Assembly: GCF_009928415.1 (NCBI RefSeq)
Contig: NZ_JAABNN010000004.1
Span: 241,191-305,190, forward strand
From: Bacillus sp. USDA818B3_A
GTDB lineage: Bacteria; Bacillota; Bacilli; Bacillales; Cytobacillaceae
Direction: 5' to 3'
Length of the DNA: 64,000 nt
A program made the translations under genes and the position numbers. Numbering within the stretch: position 1 is the first letter of the stretch; every line of letters begins with the position of its first letter. The notes under the pieces were generated by a model. It had not been told where the DNA came from. It did not search any database and was given only the letters and a program-made list of their open reading frames with translations. This document shows positions 43,884 to 52,770 of the stretch, piece after piece.

Positions 43884-43912
43884 AAAGGGGCTCAAATACA
43901 TGAGTCCCTTTT
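43884..43912. terminator. Terminator between yvyE and tagO
   Basis: AAAGGGGCTCA pairs with TGAGTCCCTTT (one G-U) around a 6-nt loop. It is placed for both convergent genes, with TTTT on the plus strand. Confidence 0.7.
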
Positions 43913-43916
43913 CCTG

Positions 43917-44978
43917 TTAAGAGCGGTCTTTTACTGTTGTTAATGTTCGGAAAATCTTAAGCAGCGGGCGATGGTCCTTTCCCATTAAACCGATTTTTTC
44001 AGCAATGATTTCAATTAGCAAAATGACTACTGTAATTAAAAAGAGTGCCCCGCCGATTCTAGCCTGTGAGTAAATGACTGCAACCAATCCAAAAAAAGCA
44101 GCCATGGCATAGATAATTAACACGGTTTGACGATGGGAATAGCCCATTCTAAGCATGCAATGATGGAGATGGGATTTATCTGGAGCAGACAAGGGCTGTT
44201 TATTAATAAGCCTCCGGATAATTGCAAAAAAGGTATCAGAAATGGGTACTCCGAGTATGATGACGGGAATAACAAACGAAATAAAGGTTACGTTTTTAAA
44301 TCCGAGCAGCGATAAAACGGAGATGATAAATCCCAAAAAGAGTGCACCAGTATCTCCCATAAAAATGCTGGCAGGATGAAAATTGTAAAGCAAGAACCCT
44401 AACGTACTGGCTAATACGATTAACCCAACAGCAACCACAAATAAATTTCCCTGAATAAGAGCGATTCCTGAGATAGTAATTAAGGCAATGGAAGAAACCC
44501 CGGCTGCCAAGCCGTCAAGCCCATCAATTAAATTAATTGCGTTCGTTATTCCTACAATCCAAAGGATTGTAAAGGGAATACTCAAGAGGCCAAATTGAAG
44601 TTGTCCGCCAAAAGGAAGATTAATGAATACAACCTGTAGATTGCCTAAAAATACGACAGAACAAGCAGCTGCTAATTGACCAAGCATTTTATACTTGGCT
44701 GGTAATTCAAACAGATCATCACAAATGCCAGTCACAATGATGATGAAGCAGCCAAGCAAAATCGCGAAAGAATATTGATTTTCCGGCCGGATAAGGAGAA
44801 TGCCTGCCATAAAACTAATATAAATGGCTAATCCTCCAAGTCTTGGCATAATCGACTGGTGAACCTTCCGCTGGTTTGGGCGGTCTGTTGCACCAATAAG
44901 GAAGGCTAACTTTTTAATTAGCGGAGTAGCGATCACTGAAATGAAAAAACAAACGATTAAGGTAAGATAAAACATCAA
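43917..44978 (-). CDS. tagO: TagO-type undecaprenyl-P GlcNAc-1-P transferase, copy 1
   Basis: A 353-residue MraY/WecA-family enzyme with about ten transmembrane segments. It loads GlcNAc-1-phosphate on undecaprenyl phosphate, starting wall teichoic acid and related polymers. Motifs include PNQRKVHQ, DDLFELPAK, NAINLIDGLDGLAAG, FMGDTGALFLGF and KSHLHHCMLRMGYSHRQ. B. subtilis tagO is also next to yvyE, so this is the positional orthologue. A close paralogue lies at 47133. Confidence 0.92.
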   Translation of the reverse strand: MMFYLTLIVCFFISVIATPLIKKLAFLIGATDRPNQRKVHQSIMPRLGGLAIYISFMAGILLIRPENQYSFAILLGCFIIIVTGICDDLFELPAKYKMLGQLAAACSVVFLGNLQVVFINLPFGGQLQFGLLSIPFTILWIVGITNAINLIDGLDGLAAGVSSIALITISGIALIQGNLFVVAVGLIVLASTLGFLLYNFHPASIFMGDTGALFLGFIISVLSLLGFKNVTFISFVIPVIILGVPISDTFFAIIRRLINKQPLSAPDKSHLHHCMLRMGYSHRQTVLIIYAMAAFFGLVAVIYSQARIGGALFLITVVILLIEIIAEKIGLMGKDHRPLLKIFRTLTTVKDRS

Positions 44979-45053
44979 ACATCCTCCTTATTAGTCAGTT
45001 TATCCATTTAAAGCAATCAAAAAACAACTAATGTTTGGTAAAAGTCATTAAAA

Positions 45054-45080
45054 ATGCCAGGTATTCTAAACACCTGGCAT
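45054..45080 (-). terminator. Terminator of the LTA-synthase-like gene
   Basis: ATGCCAGGT (45054-45062) and ACCTGGCAT (45072-45080) form a perfect 9-bp stem. TTTTAATG follows in the minus direction. Confidence 0.7.
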
Positions 45081-45090
45081 CCATAATTTT

Positions 45091-46662
45091 CTATTGTTTG
45101 GTTTCCTCTTTGGCCTTTTTCATTAAATCGAAATAATCTCCTTGCAAGATCTTTTCGTTATAGAATCTTGAATTTTTAGCCAGCTCGCTATTCACATAGC
45201 CCAGGCCGCGTTCTTCCTCCAGCGTTTTTTTACTGGAAAATAAATTGGTCCCTACTCCCAAACGTTCTCCGCTAATTTTCACTCCCATGCTGCCTAAGAT
45301 GGTTGGATACATGTCTAAAGAGGTAAAGACTCTATTTTTTGAATTGACAGGCTCCATGGCCGGATTAATAAACGCGTTATAAGTAGTTCTTTGATATCCA
45401 CTGTAGGTATATTTCTGGAAGTATCCTCCAGGCTGCATACTTAAGTGATCTCCCATTAGCACTATGGTGGTGTTATCATAAAAATCCTGCTTTTGCAGCC
45501 ATTTAACAAATTCGTACACTTGTTTGGAAGATAACGCAAAAACATTTTCGTATTGTGTGTCATATTTATGCTCTGCTTTGCTCTCCACGTAACCATCCGG
45601 AAAATGAGTATTAGCTGTTAATAGGGTGAAGTTAAAAGGTTTCTTAGAACTTGCAATCGTAGTGATTTCTTCTTTTGCCCATTCAAATAAATGGCTGTCA
45701 TCATATCCCCACCAGACCTTTTGGCTTTCTGTCATCTTTCCTTCTTTAATGGCTGTATTTAAATCAGAAATAGCAAAGCTGCCATGGCTCGTGTAATAAT
45801 TGCTCCGCCCTCCAAATTTAGCATCTGACCCAAACATGATTTCTTGGTTATATCCCTCTTTTTTCAAAATATCACCTAGAGTATAGGCCCCAGTTAGAAA
45901 CTTGCTGGAGGCTGTGTACTCATTCCCATTGACAGGTATTTTCAACGGAATACCCGATGTAGTACCCACCATTGCCCCAACTGTCCAAGTGGTGCCAAAG
46001 ATGGGGAGAGCCCCGCCAACTTTATCCGAATTTGAAAAATTCACGTTCGTCTTTGCGATGGTGGTTAATTCGGGCATAACATTATAACTCCAGCCGCCGC
46101 CGTTATCCTTATCAATCATGGAGTTTTCCATTGACTCTAAATAGATAAGTATTAAGTTCCTTTTCTCTTTGGGAAAGGTAATTGATACATCCCTGCCATC
46201 AACGTAATGATCATCTATATAAGTAGAATAGTCGGTTAAACTTTTCAAATAATCCCTGACACCTAACAGCTGATAACTGGTGAATAGTGAGAGGATGAAA
46301 ATAAGGAACGAATAAAATAATCGATATTTAAAAAATAACCTATGAGGGAATAGATGAATGGAAAATTGCTTATTTTTTATTGTCACATCAATGATATTCT
46401 TCCTTTTTTCTATTCTCATAATGGGCAGATAAAGAATCAAAAAGATTGTTAAAAAGGGAAGTAAACTGGATAAGATGGCAGAAATGACTACCTCACTTGA
46501 TGTACCTTCCGTACCGCTTACAAGATAAAAAATCATTTCATCTATACTTTGGTCAGCGAATTTTTGTTTCAGATAGATGGAAAAGGAAAAAATAAAGGTA
46601 CTCAAAATCAGAATAAAAATCGTTATGTAAGTGATGATTAATTTATGCTTTTTCTTTTTCAT
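45091..46662 (-). CDS. LTA synthase/MdoB-type phosphoglycerol transferase
   Basis: A 523-residue membrane enzyme of the sulfatase-fold LtaS/OpgB group. Three transmembrane segments (near 10-30, 60-82 and 115-135) precede the outer catalytic domain. NLILIYLESMENSM begins the fold; WTVGAMVGTTSGIPL holds the likely catalytic Thr, and GSDAKFGGR and MGDHLSM supply metal ligands. The GIPL context resembles E. coli MdoB more than classical LtaS, so the acceptor may not be lipoteichoic acid. It overlaps the small upstream membrane gene by 20 nt and lies between two tagO copies. Confidence 0.85.
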   Translation of the reverse strand: MKKKKHKLIITYITIFILILSTFIFSFSIYLKQKFADQSIDEMIFYLVSGTEGTSSEVVISAILSSLLPFLTIFLILYLPIMRIEKRKNIIDVTIKNKQFSIHLFPHRLFFKYRLFYSFLIFILSLFTSYQLLGVRDYLKSLTDYSTYIDDHYVDGRDVSITFPKEKRNLILIYLESMENSMIDKDNGGGWSYNVMPELTTIAKTNVNFSNSDKVGGALPIFGTTWTVGAMVGTTSGIPLKIPVNGNEYTASSKFLTGAYTLGDILKKEGYNQEIMFGSDAKFGGRSNYYTSHGSFAISDLNTAIKEGKMTESQKVWWGYDDSHLFEWAKEEITTIASSKKPFNFTLLTANTHFPDGYVESKAEHKYDTQYENVFALSSKQVYEFVKWLQKQDFYDNTTIVLMGDHLSMQPGGYFQKYTYSGYQRTTYNAFINPAMEPVNSKNRVFTSLDMYPTILGSMGVKISGERLGVGTNLFSSKKTLEEERGLGYVNSELAKNSRFYNEKILQGDYFDLMKKAKEETKQ

Positions 46663-46966
46663 TTCTAGACTCGACCCTTAATTTTATTTTTAGATTTAGT
46701 TCAATCAATCGATAAAAGAAAGCAATGACAAGTCCCATACAGACAGCCAATAAGCAGTATTTCATGGTAAAAATAGTAGTAAACAAAATCACTTCTGTTT
46801 TAGCGATCGTCAAAATTGCATAACATAAACAATTTATACTTAACATAAATAGGGCTAAATGGCAGATCCCCTCAAAAATCGTTAAACTTTTATTAATAAG
46901 CTTTGTGTAAAAAAGCAACACTATAAAAGATGGCATGATCAAAGCCATTACTTCATTAAACGTCAT
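46643..46966 (-). CDS. Small membrane protein coupled to the LTA-synthase-like gene
   Basis: A 107-residue protein with three or four predicted transmembrane helices (MALIMPSFIVLLFYTKL, FEGICHLALFMLSINCLCYAIL, YCLLAVCMGLVIAFFYRLI) and a charged C-terminus. I do not recognise the family. ATG at 46966 follows a perfect AGGAGG; the longer frame upstream has no ribosome site. The 20-nt overlap with the next gene suggests the two products act together. Confidence 0.75.
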   Translation of the reverse strand: MTFNEVMALIMPSFIVLLFYTKLINKSLTIFEGICHLALFMLSINCLCYAILTIAKTEVILFTTIFTMKYCLLAVCMGLVIAFFYRLIELNLKIKLRVESRNEKEKA

Positions 46967-46999
46967 AATATCCTCCTGAGCAAAGTATTGAAAATGGCA

Positions 47000-47013
47000 C
47001 ACTATATATAGTG
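47000..47013. promoter_or_regulatory. Palindrome in the leader of the small membrane gene
   Basis: CACTATATATAGTG is a perfect 14-bp palindrome within a larger GGCAC...GTGCC inverted repeat, 34 nt before the start codon. It could be an operator or an RNA hairpin. Confidence 0.35.
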
Positions 47014-47087
47014 CCTCATTCCCATCACACCTAAACATTATTCTACTACTTGTTATATTTGAGATTTATTAAAATTTGTTGAACAAG

Positions 47088-47118
47088 AAAGGCTTTGGAA
47101 ACAAGTCCAAAGCCTTTT
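47088..47118 (-). terminator. Terminator after tagO copy 2
   Basis: AAAGGCTTTGGA (47088-47099) and TCCAAAGCCTTT (47106-47117) form a perfect 12-bp stem. The U-tail is modest in the sense direction. Confidence 0.7.
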
Positions 47119-47132
47119 CTATCATTATATGA

Positions 47133-48227
47133 TTATCGATCTTTCAGGTTAATTGGCTTGAAGCCCTTCATAAACTTTAAGAGCGGCTTATAATCTTCAC
47201 GTACCAAACCAACTTTTTCAACAATAATCTCTATCGCAACTAATAATGTCAAAATCACAATCAATGATCCCCACACAGTGGATTGTGAGAAGATAAATGC
47301 TACAAGTCCAAAAGCTAAACTCATTGCATAAATGATTAGCACAGATTGCTTATGAGAAAAGCCTAAACGCAATAAGCAATGGTGCAAATGGGATTTATCC
47401 GGTGCAGATAATGGTTGTTTGTTGACAAGTCTGCGAATAATCGCAAAGAATGTATCAGAAATCGGAACACCTAGAATAATAATTGGAATAACAAGTGAGA
47501 TAAAGGTAACATTTTTAAATCCGAGCAGTGAAAGCACACTGATTAAGTATCCTAAAAATAACGCCCCGGTATCGCCCATAAAAATTTTGGCAGGATGGAA
47601 GTTGAAAATCAAGAAACCTAATGATGATACAGCGGTTATAAGTGCTAAAATCATAACATACGGGTTCCCCATAAGGTACGCCATGCCAGAGATTGCAAAT
47701 AAAGCAATGGTTGAGACACCAGCAGCTAAACCGTCAAGGCCATCAATTAAATTAATGGCATTGGTAATCCCAATAATCCAAAACATTGTAATTGGAATGC
47801 TTAAGTAGCCAAAATCTAATTGTCCGCCAAAAGGCAGGTTAATAAACTCTACTTTAAGATCTCCCATAAATACGACGATAAACGAAGCTAATATTTGTCC
47901 GAATAATTTTACCTTTGGAGAAATCTCCTTTGTATCATCCAGTACACCGGTTAAGATAATGATGAGACTTCCAAGGATAATGGCCAAATGAAGGTTCTCA
48001 CTCGGATTCATAATCGGTAAAAGTGATTTTGCGTCTGGACGTAAGATCGCAATTCCAATCAAGAAACTAATATATATGGCCAATCCGCCTAAACGCGGCA
48101 TGATTCTTTGATGAACTTTTCGTTGATTTGGTTTATCTGTTGCTCCAATTTTGAATGCAAGTTTTTTCACTAGCGGGGTGAGAATGATCGCCGAGAAAAA
48201 ACATATGGCTAACGTTAAATAGAACAT
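47133..48227 (-). CDS. TagO-type undecaprenyl-P GlcNAc-1-P transferase, copy 2
   Basis: A 364-residue paralogue of the first tagO with the same motifs (PNQRKVHQ, DDTKEISPK, NLIDGLDGLAAG, FMGDTGALFLGY, KSHLHHCLLRLGFSHKQ). It has an insert of about 12 residues after the third segment (LLPIMNPSENLH). ATG 48227 is chosen because the GGAGGT ribosome site overlaps the earlier ATG at 48239. One copy may serve teichoic acid and the other the rhamnose polymer; that split is inference. Confidence 0.9.
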   Translation of the reverse strand: MFYLTLAICFFSAIILTPLVKKLAFKIGATDKPNQRKVHQRIMPRLGGLAIYISFLIGIAILRPDAKSLLPIMNPSENLHLAIILGSLIIILTGVLDDTKEISPKVKLFGQILASFIVVFMGDLKVEFINLPFGGQLDFGYLSIPITMFWIIGITNAINLIDGLDGLAAGVSTIALFAISGMAYLMGNPYVMILALITAVSSLGFLIFNFHPAKIFMGDTGALFLGYLISVLSLLGFKNVTFISLVIPIIILGVPISDTFFAIIRRLVNKQPLSAPDKSHLHHCLLRLGFSHKQSVLIIYAMSLAFGLVAFIFSQSTVWGSLIVILTLLVAIEIIVEKVGLVREDYKPLLKFMKGFKPINLKDR

Positions 48228-48318
48228 ATAGACCTCCATGGTTCATTCCGTTTTTTGTAATTTACTATTTTTCTAATTTAATAAAATCAATGAAACCTAG
48301 AGACATACCCTAATGGAT

Positions 48319-48327
48319 TATAGCACA
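48319..48327 (-). promoter_or_regulatory. Extended -10 promoter element of tagO copy 2
   Basis: TGCTATAAT on the minus strand is a perfect extended -10, about 92 nt upstream of the ATG. The -35 (TTTATT, 17 bp away) is weak. The rest of the 48228-48609 gap is AT-rich without a gene. Confidence 0.5.
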
Positions 48328-48525
48328 GCCAATAGAAGAAATAAACACTTCCATTCTACAATTTTTTCACCTTCTGGAAATCACCCAAAATGACTATTTT
48401 ACAAGAAAGTGAGATTTAACAATGTTTTAGGACCATTCAATCAGAAATGACTTTTTGCTGAATGTGACAAATAATCTTCCAATACTACTATAATCGCCAT
48501 TTGGTTCGGCCATCTATATAGACGT

Positions 48526-48543
48526 ACTTTTATATATAAAAGT
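48526..48543. promoter_or_regulatory. 18-bp perfect palindrome
   Basis: ACTTTTATATATAAAAGT lies between tagO copy 2 and the rmlD-type gene, next to the terminator. It could be an operator for tagO copy 2 or a hairpin at the end of the rhamnose operon transcript. Confidence 0.35.
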
Positions 48544-48555
48544 TTCCCGTTTTTA

Positions 48556-48590
48556 TTAAAAGAAAAACCTCTGTTTATTACAACAGAGGC
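48556..48590 (-). terminator. Terminator of the dTDP-rhamnose operon
   Basis: CCTCTGTT (48568-48575) and AACAGAGG (48582-48589) form an 8-bp stem. TTTTTCTTTT follows in the minus direction. Confidence 0.8.
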
Positions 48591-48609
48591 ACCTTAACAT
48601 TTTCTTAAA

Positions 48610-49452
48610 TTATTTAGATTCCTGGAGATAAGCGGCGAGCGCTTCTTTCCAATCACGAAGAGGTGTGAGACCTTCCTCTTCAATTCTTTTCTTACTTAAT
48701 ACGGAGTAAGCCGGACGTTTCGCAGGTCTAGGGAATTGATCACTTGTCAATGGGTTAACCGTCACATGGAGTCCAGCTTGTTTAAAGATCTCGACTGCAA
48801 ATTCATACCATGAACAAACCCCGCTGTTAGTTGCATGATAAATCCCGTATTTGTCCGTTTCCATGAGCTCAACCATAAACTTAGCTAAGTCCACGGTATA
48901 GGTCGGTGAACCTACTTGATCATGAACCACACCTACTTCACCGCGCTCCTCACCTAAACGAAGCATGGTTTTTACAAAATTATTTCCATAGATACCAAAT
49001 ACCCAGGCAGTCCGCACGATAAAAAATCGGTCTAAATGCTTTTGCAGGAGCTGCTCTCCTGCTAACTTAGTCCGGCCATAAGCTCCTAATGGACTAGTTT
49101 CCTGGTTGACTTCATACGGCTCGTTTGCGGTACCATCAAAGACATAATCCGTGCTGATATAAAGCAATTTTGCCCCTGCTTCTTTAGCAGCCTTGGCAAG
49201 ATATTCGGTTCCAAGCGCATTGATTTGGTAGGCAGTATCTTCATCTTCTTCAGCCGCATCCACGTTTGTATAGGCGGCGCAGTGTAAGATCACATCAGGT
49301 TTGACCTCATTAATAAGACTAAAAACATCTGCTTCATTCGTAATGTCTAATTGCTCGCGATCTAACCCAAAGGCCTCATGATTTTTATTCTCAAGCTCCC
49401 TTAGGACATCTTTACCTAATTGTCCGGCTGCACCGGTTACAACTACTCTCAT
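48610..49452 (-). CDS. rfbD: dTDP-4-dehydrorhamnose reductase
   Basis: RmlD, last step of dTDP-L-rhamnose synthesis: NADPH-dependent reduction of dTDP-4-keto-L-rhamnose. It is a 280-residue short-chain-type reductase with Rossmann motif VTGAAGQLG, catalytic YGRTK (Tyr-x-x-x-Lys), and the family stretch ISTDYVFDG. Its ATG overlaps the rfbB stop by one base (TAATG), so it is coupled to rfbB. Confidence 0.94.
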   Translation of the reverse strand: MRVVVTGAAGQLGKDVLRELENKNHEAFGLDREQLDITNEADVFSLINEVKPDVILHCAAYTNVDAAEEDEDTAYQINALGTEYLAKAAKEAGAKLLYISTDYVFDGTANEPYEVNQETSPLGAYGRTKLAGEQLLQKHLDRFFIVRTAWVFGIYGNNFVKTMLRLGEERGEVGVVHDQVGSPTYTVDLAKFMVELMETDKYGIYHATNSGVCSWYEFAVEIFKQAGLHVTVNPLTSDQFPRPAKRPAYSVLSKKRIEEEGLTPLRDWKEALAAYLQESK

Positions 49453-50474
49453 TACTCTACCCCTAATCTATCGCCATACTGCTTTTTCACATAATCCTGA
49501 TAATCACCGGAGATGATATTTTCCCACCATTCTTGGTTGTTTAGGTACCAATTAATGGTTTGTTCAATCCCTGTGTCAAAATTGTATTTAGGAGACCAGC
49601 CTAGTTCGGTGCGTAATTTGGTTGCATCGATTGCATAGCGGCGGTCATGTCCCGGGCGGTCCTTTACAAATTTGATTAATGATTCAGGCTTGTTTAACTG
49701 CTTTAGAATAGTTTTCACGATATCAATATTTGTACGTTCATTATTCCCGCCCACATTATAAACCTCTCCAACACGGCCATTATGAAGAACAAGATCGATT
49801 GCTTGGCAATGGTCTTCCACATGAAGCCAATCACGAACATTTAGACCATCACCATAAATTGGAAGTTCTTTGTCGTTTAGAGCATTGATAATCATCAATG
49901 GGATTAACTTCTCAGGGAAATGGAAGGGTCCATAGTTATTAGAACAACGGGTAATATTAACCGGAAGGCCAAATGTTTCATGGTACGCACGAACCAGCAA
50001 GTCAGCACCTGCTTTACTTGCACTATATGGGCTATTAGCAGCAAGCGGTGTTTCTTCTGTAAAGTAGCCTGTCTCACCTAATGTACCATACACCTCATCC
50101 GTAGAGACTTGCAGGTACTTTGCCACACTGTATGTTTTTGCTGCATCAAGCAAGGCTAATGTCCCTTGAATGTTCGTTTGCACAAAAATTCCTGGGTCTG
50201 TAATACTGCGGTCAACATGGGACTCTGCTGCAAAATTAATCACATAATCAAATTTCTCTTCTGCAAACAGCCCATGGATAAAGTCACGGTCTGCAATATC
50301 TCCGCGGACAAATTTATAATTTGGAGCATTCTCAATGTCTTTCAAATTCTCCAGATTTCCTGCATAGGTTAATAAGTCTAAATTAACAATCATATAATTT
50401 GGATATTTGTTTACCATGTAGCGGACGAAGTTGCTGCCGATAAAGCCGGCACCGCCTGTTACTAATAATTTCAT
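49452..50474 (-). CDS. rfbB: dTDP-glucose 4,6-dehydratase
   Basis: RmlB, which makes dTDP-4-keto-6-deoxyglucose. A 340-residue NAD-binding SDR enzyme with VTGGAGFIGSNFVRY, STDEVYG and the catalytic YSASK. The open frame extends 9 codons into rfbC, but AGGAGG lies six bases before ATG 50474, which is chosen. Position between rfbC and rfbD in the same strand shows one operon. Confidence 0.95.
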   Translation of the reverse strand: MKLLVTGGAGFIGSNFVRYMVNKYPNYMIVNLDLLTYAGNLENLKDIENAPNYKFVRGDIADRDFIHGLFAEEKFDYVINFAAESHVDRSITDPGIFVQTNIQGTLALLDAAKTYSVAKYLQVSTDEVYGTLGETGYFTEETPLAANSPYSASKAGADLLVRAYHETFGLPVNITRCSNNYGPFHFPEKLIPLMIINALNDKELPIYGDGLNVRDWLHVEDHCQAIDLVLHNGRVGEVYNVGGNNERTNIDIVKTILKQLNKPESLIKFVKDRPGHDRRYAIDATKLRTELGWSPKYNFDTGIEQTINWYLNNQEWWENIISGDYQDYVKKQYGDRLGVE

Positions 50475-50484
50475 CATTGTCCTC

Positions 50485-51045
50485 CTATTCCTCAAACACA
50501 AAATTCAAATGAGTGGCTTCTTTTAGTGTTGGATGCTTTGTATCTTTATCAGAAAGGATTGGTTCCGATGCAGGCCAATCAATACCTAGGTCCGGGTCAT
50601 TCCAAAGAATACCGCCATCATGCTCTGGAGAATAATACTCATCAACCTTATAGGCCACTGTGGTGTCAGGCACCAGTGTACAAAAACCATGGGCAAATCC
50701 TTTAGGCACTAAAAGCTGACGTTTGTTATATTCACTTAAGATGACTCCCACCCACTGTCCATAGGTAGGTGAGCCTTTACGGATATCAACGGCCACATCA
50801 TAAATAGCGCCTGTAACACAACGAACGACTTTTGTCTGTGCCTTTGGATTTAATTGAAAGTGCAGGCCGCGCAATGTACCTACAGGTGCAGACAAGGACT
50901 GGTTGTCTTGAACAAAGTCATAATGCAATCCTAGTTTTTCAAATAATTCTTTGTTATAGCTTTCCATAAAATAACCGCGGTGATCACCAAAAACCTTTGG
51001 CTCGAGGATTTTCACTCCGGATAATTTTGTGTCAATCACATTCAT
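50485..51045 (-). CDS. rfbC: dTDP-4-dehydrorhamnose 3,5-epimerase
   Basis: RmlC, a 186-residue cupin that epimerises C3 and C5 of the keto sugar. Motifs are FGDHRGYFMESY, the catalytic His in LRGLHFQ, and VPKGFAHGFCTL. It begins 21 nt after rfbA. Confidence 0.94.
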   Translation of the reverse strand: MNVIDTKLSGVKILEPKVFGDHRGYFMESYNKELFEKLGLHYDFVQDNQSLSAPVGTLRGLHFQLNPKAQTKVVRCVTGAIYDVAVDIRKGSPTYGQWVGVILSEYNKRQLLVPKGFAHGFCTLVPDTTVAYKVDEYYSPEHDGGILWNDPDLGIDWPASEPILSDKDTKHPTLKEATHLNFVFEE

Positions 51046-51066
51046 GTTTATTCCCTCACTTCTGGT

Positions 51067-51939
51067 TTACTTGGCTTGCTCAGCAATTTTCACCAAATAT
51101 TGGCCATACTGATTTTTCTTTAATGGTTCAGCAAGCTCGAGCAGCTTTTCCTTTGATATATATCCCATTTTGAAGGCAATCTCTTCAAGACAAGCAATTT
51201 TCAATGACTGCCGCTTTTCTACCGTTTCAATAAATTGAGAGGCTTCTAAAAGGGAAGCATGGGTTCCTGTATCTAACCAGGCATAGCCGCGTCCTAATAG
51301 TTCAACACTTAGCTCGCCCATTTCTAAATAAGCCTTATTGATATCGGTAATTTCCAATTCTCCGCGCGGGGAAGGTTGAATGTTTTTGGCGATATCCACC
51401 ACACGATTGTCATAAAAATAAAGACCGGTAACAGCATAATTGGATTTTGGAACTTCCGGTTTTTCTTCAATCGAAACAGCTTTGCCGTTATTATCAAATT
51501 CCACCACCCCGAAACGCTCAGGGTCATTCACATAATAACCAAACACAGTGGCTCCCGTTTCACGAGCCGCTGCTTTTCCTAGAAGCTCCGTTAAACCATG
51601 GCCATAGAAAATATTATCGCCAAGGACCAAAGCGACATTGTCATCGCCAATAAATTCATCCCCAATGATGAAGGCTTGTGCCAATCCGCCTGGATGCGGC
51701 TGGATTTTATATGTAAAGTTCATTCCTAAATCAGATCCATCGCCTAAAATCTGTTCAAAACGGGCGGTATCCTCTGGTGTAGAGATAATCAAGATGTCTT
51801 TAATTCCCGCTAACATTAATACAGATAGTGGATAATAAATCATTGGTTTGTCATACACAGGTAATAATTGTTTGGAAACTACTTTTGTTAACGGGTAGAG
51901 TCTCGTTCCGCTGCCACCCGCAAGAATAATACCTTTCAT
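51067..51939 (-). CDS. rfbA: Glucose-1-phosphate thymidylyltransferase
   Basis: RmlA, which makes dTDP-glucose from dTTP and glucose-1-phosphate and opens the rhamnose pathway. It has 290 residues with the nucleotide loop [26 protein letters not shown] and [10 protein letters not shown]. It is the first gene of rfbA-rfbC-rfbB-rfbD; 127 nt upstream the glycosyltransferase genes end on the same strand, so read-through is possible. Confidence 0.95.
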   Translation of the reverse strand: MKGIILAGGSGTRLYPLTKVVSKQLLPVYDKPMIYYPLSVLMLAGIKDILIISTPEDTARFEQILGDGSDLGMNFTYKIQPHPGGLAQAFIIGDEFIGDDNVALVLGDNIFYGHGLTELLGKAAARETGATVFGYYVNDPERFGVVEFDNNGKAVSIEEKPEVPKSNYAVTGLYFYDNRVVDIAKNIQPSPRGELEITDINKAYLEMGELSVELLGRGYAWLDTGTHASLLEASQFIETVEKRQSLKIACLEEIAFKMGYISKEKLLELAEPLKKNQYGQYLVKIAEQAK

Positions 51940-52063
51940 TTTAACAACTCCTCACTTACATTTATCTTACAAATTTCGCCAAAATACCCCTTCCCCATTA
52001 TAAAGAAAGGCTTCGTAAAAAGAATAGTCGTCTTTAAAATGTAACAAAAATTTAACCTCAAGG

Positions 52064-52768
52064 CTAACGTTTATAACCAGCAATTGCTGAAATGGTCCGC
52101 AGGCGGCCCTTTATCTGGGTCATCCGTGACCGTTTCTTCATTCCTGTCACATTGCCGCCATGACGAACGTATTTAACGAGCGGAGTATCTAGAAAAACAA
52201 TCTTTTTCTTCTTTACCATACACACGAGTGCAATCCATTGATCATGCATTTCGATCGAAGAAGGAAATGGAAGAATCAATGGGACTACTTCTTTTTTAAA
52301 AGCCATAAAAGCCCCGGTATAAGCGTTTTTTAAAATATTCCCAAAAATTCCTTGGTTTATGTTGTTATGGTTAAAATCATTCCAGGATGGATTAATGACC
52401 TGCAGCTCCCCATTGACAACATAGGCATCATGGACAACCAAATCTGCCTGTTGTTCCTGAAAGGCTGTGACTACGGTTTGGACTTTATGATCCTCCCACA
52501 CATCGTCTTGGTCACAAAGAAAAAGGATATCCCCTTTTGCTAAAGATATCGCCTTTTCAAAGCTTTTAATCACACCTGAATTTCTTTCATTCACGTAAAC
52601 CTGAACCCGATCACCATAATGGTCCTTGATTACCTGAACAGTATGATCTTTTGAGCCATCATCCACGACAATCACTTCATCGTCAGAATTCAACTGCTTA
52701 AGTACGCTGTCTAGTTGTCTGATGACAAATCGTTCCCCATTATATGTCGCCATACAAACCGATAACAT
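52064..52768 (-). CDS. Family 2 glycosyltransferase
   Basis: A 234-residue GT-A enzyme with the N-terminal signature LSVCMATYNGERFV, the nucleotide-binding DDGSKD and the DXD-like motif LCDQDDVW. The C-terminal basic tail may bind the membrane. The pattern is common in rhamnosyl- or galactosyltransferases of surface polysaccharide loci. It starts 2 nt after the previous gene. The sugar added is unknown, although the adjacent dTDP-rhamnose genes make rhamnose a fair guess. Confidence 0.85.
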   Translation of the reverse strand: MLSVCMATYNGERFVIRQLDSVLKQLNSDDEVIVVDDGSKDHTVQVIKDHYGDRVQVYVNERNSGVIKSFEKAISLAKGDILFLCDQDDVWEDHKVQTVVTAFQEQQADLVVHDAYVVNGELQVINPSWNDFNHNNINQGIFGNILKNAYTGAFMAFKKEVVPLILPFPSSIEMHDQWIALVCMVKKKKIVFLDTPLVKYVRHGGNVTGMKKRSRMTQIKGRLRTISAIAGYKR

Positions 52769-52770
52769 AG

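Noticed and set aside
47000..47013. Transcription terminator at the palindrome before the small membrane gene
   Set aside because: There is no U-run, and it lies between promoter region and ribosome site; listed as an operator or hairpin only.
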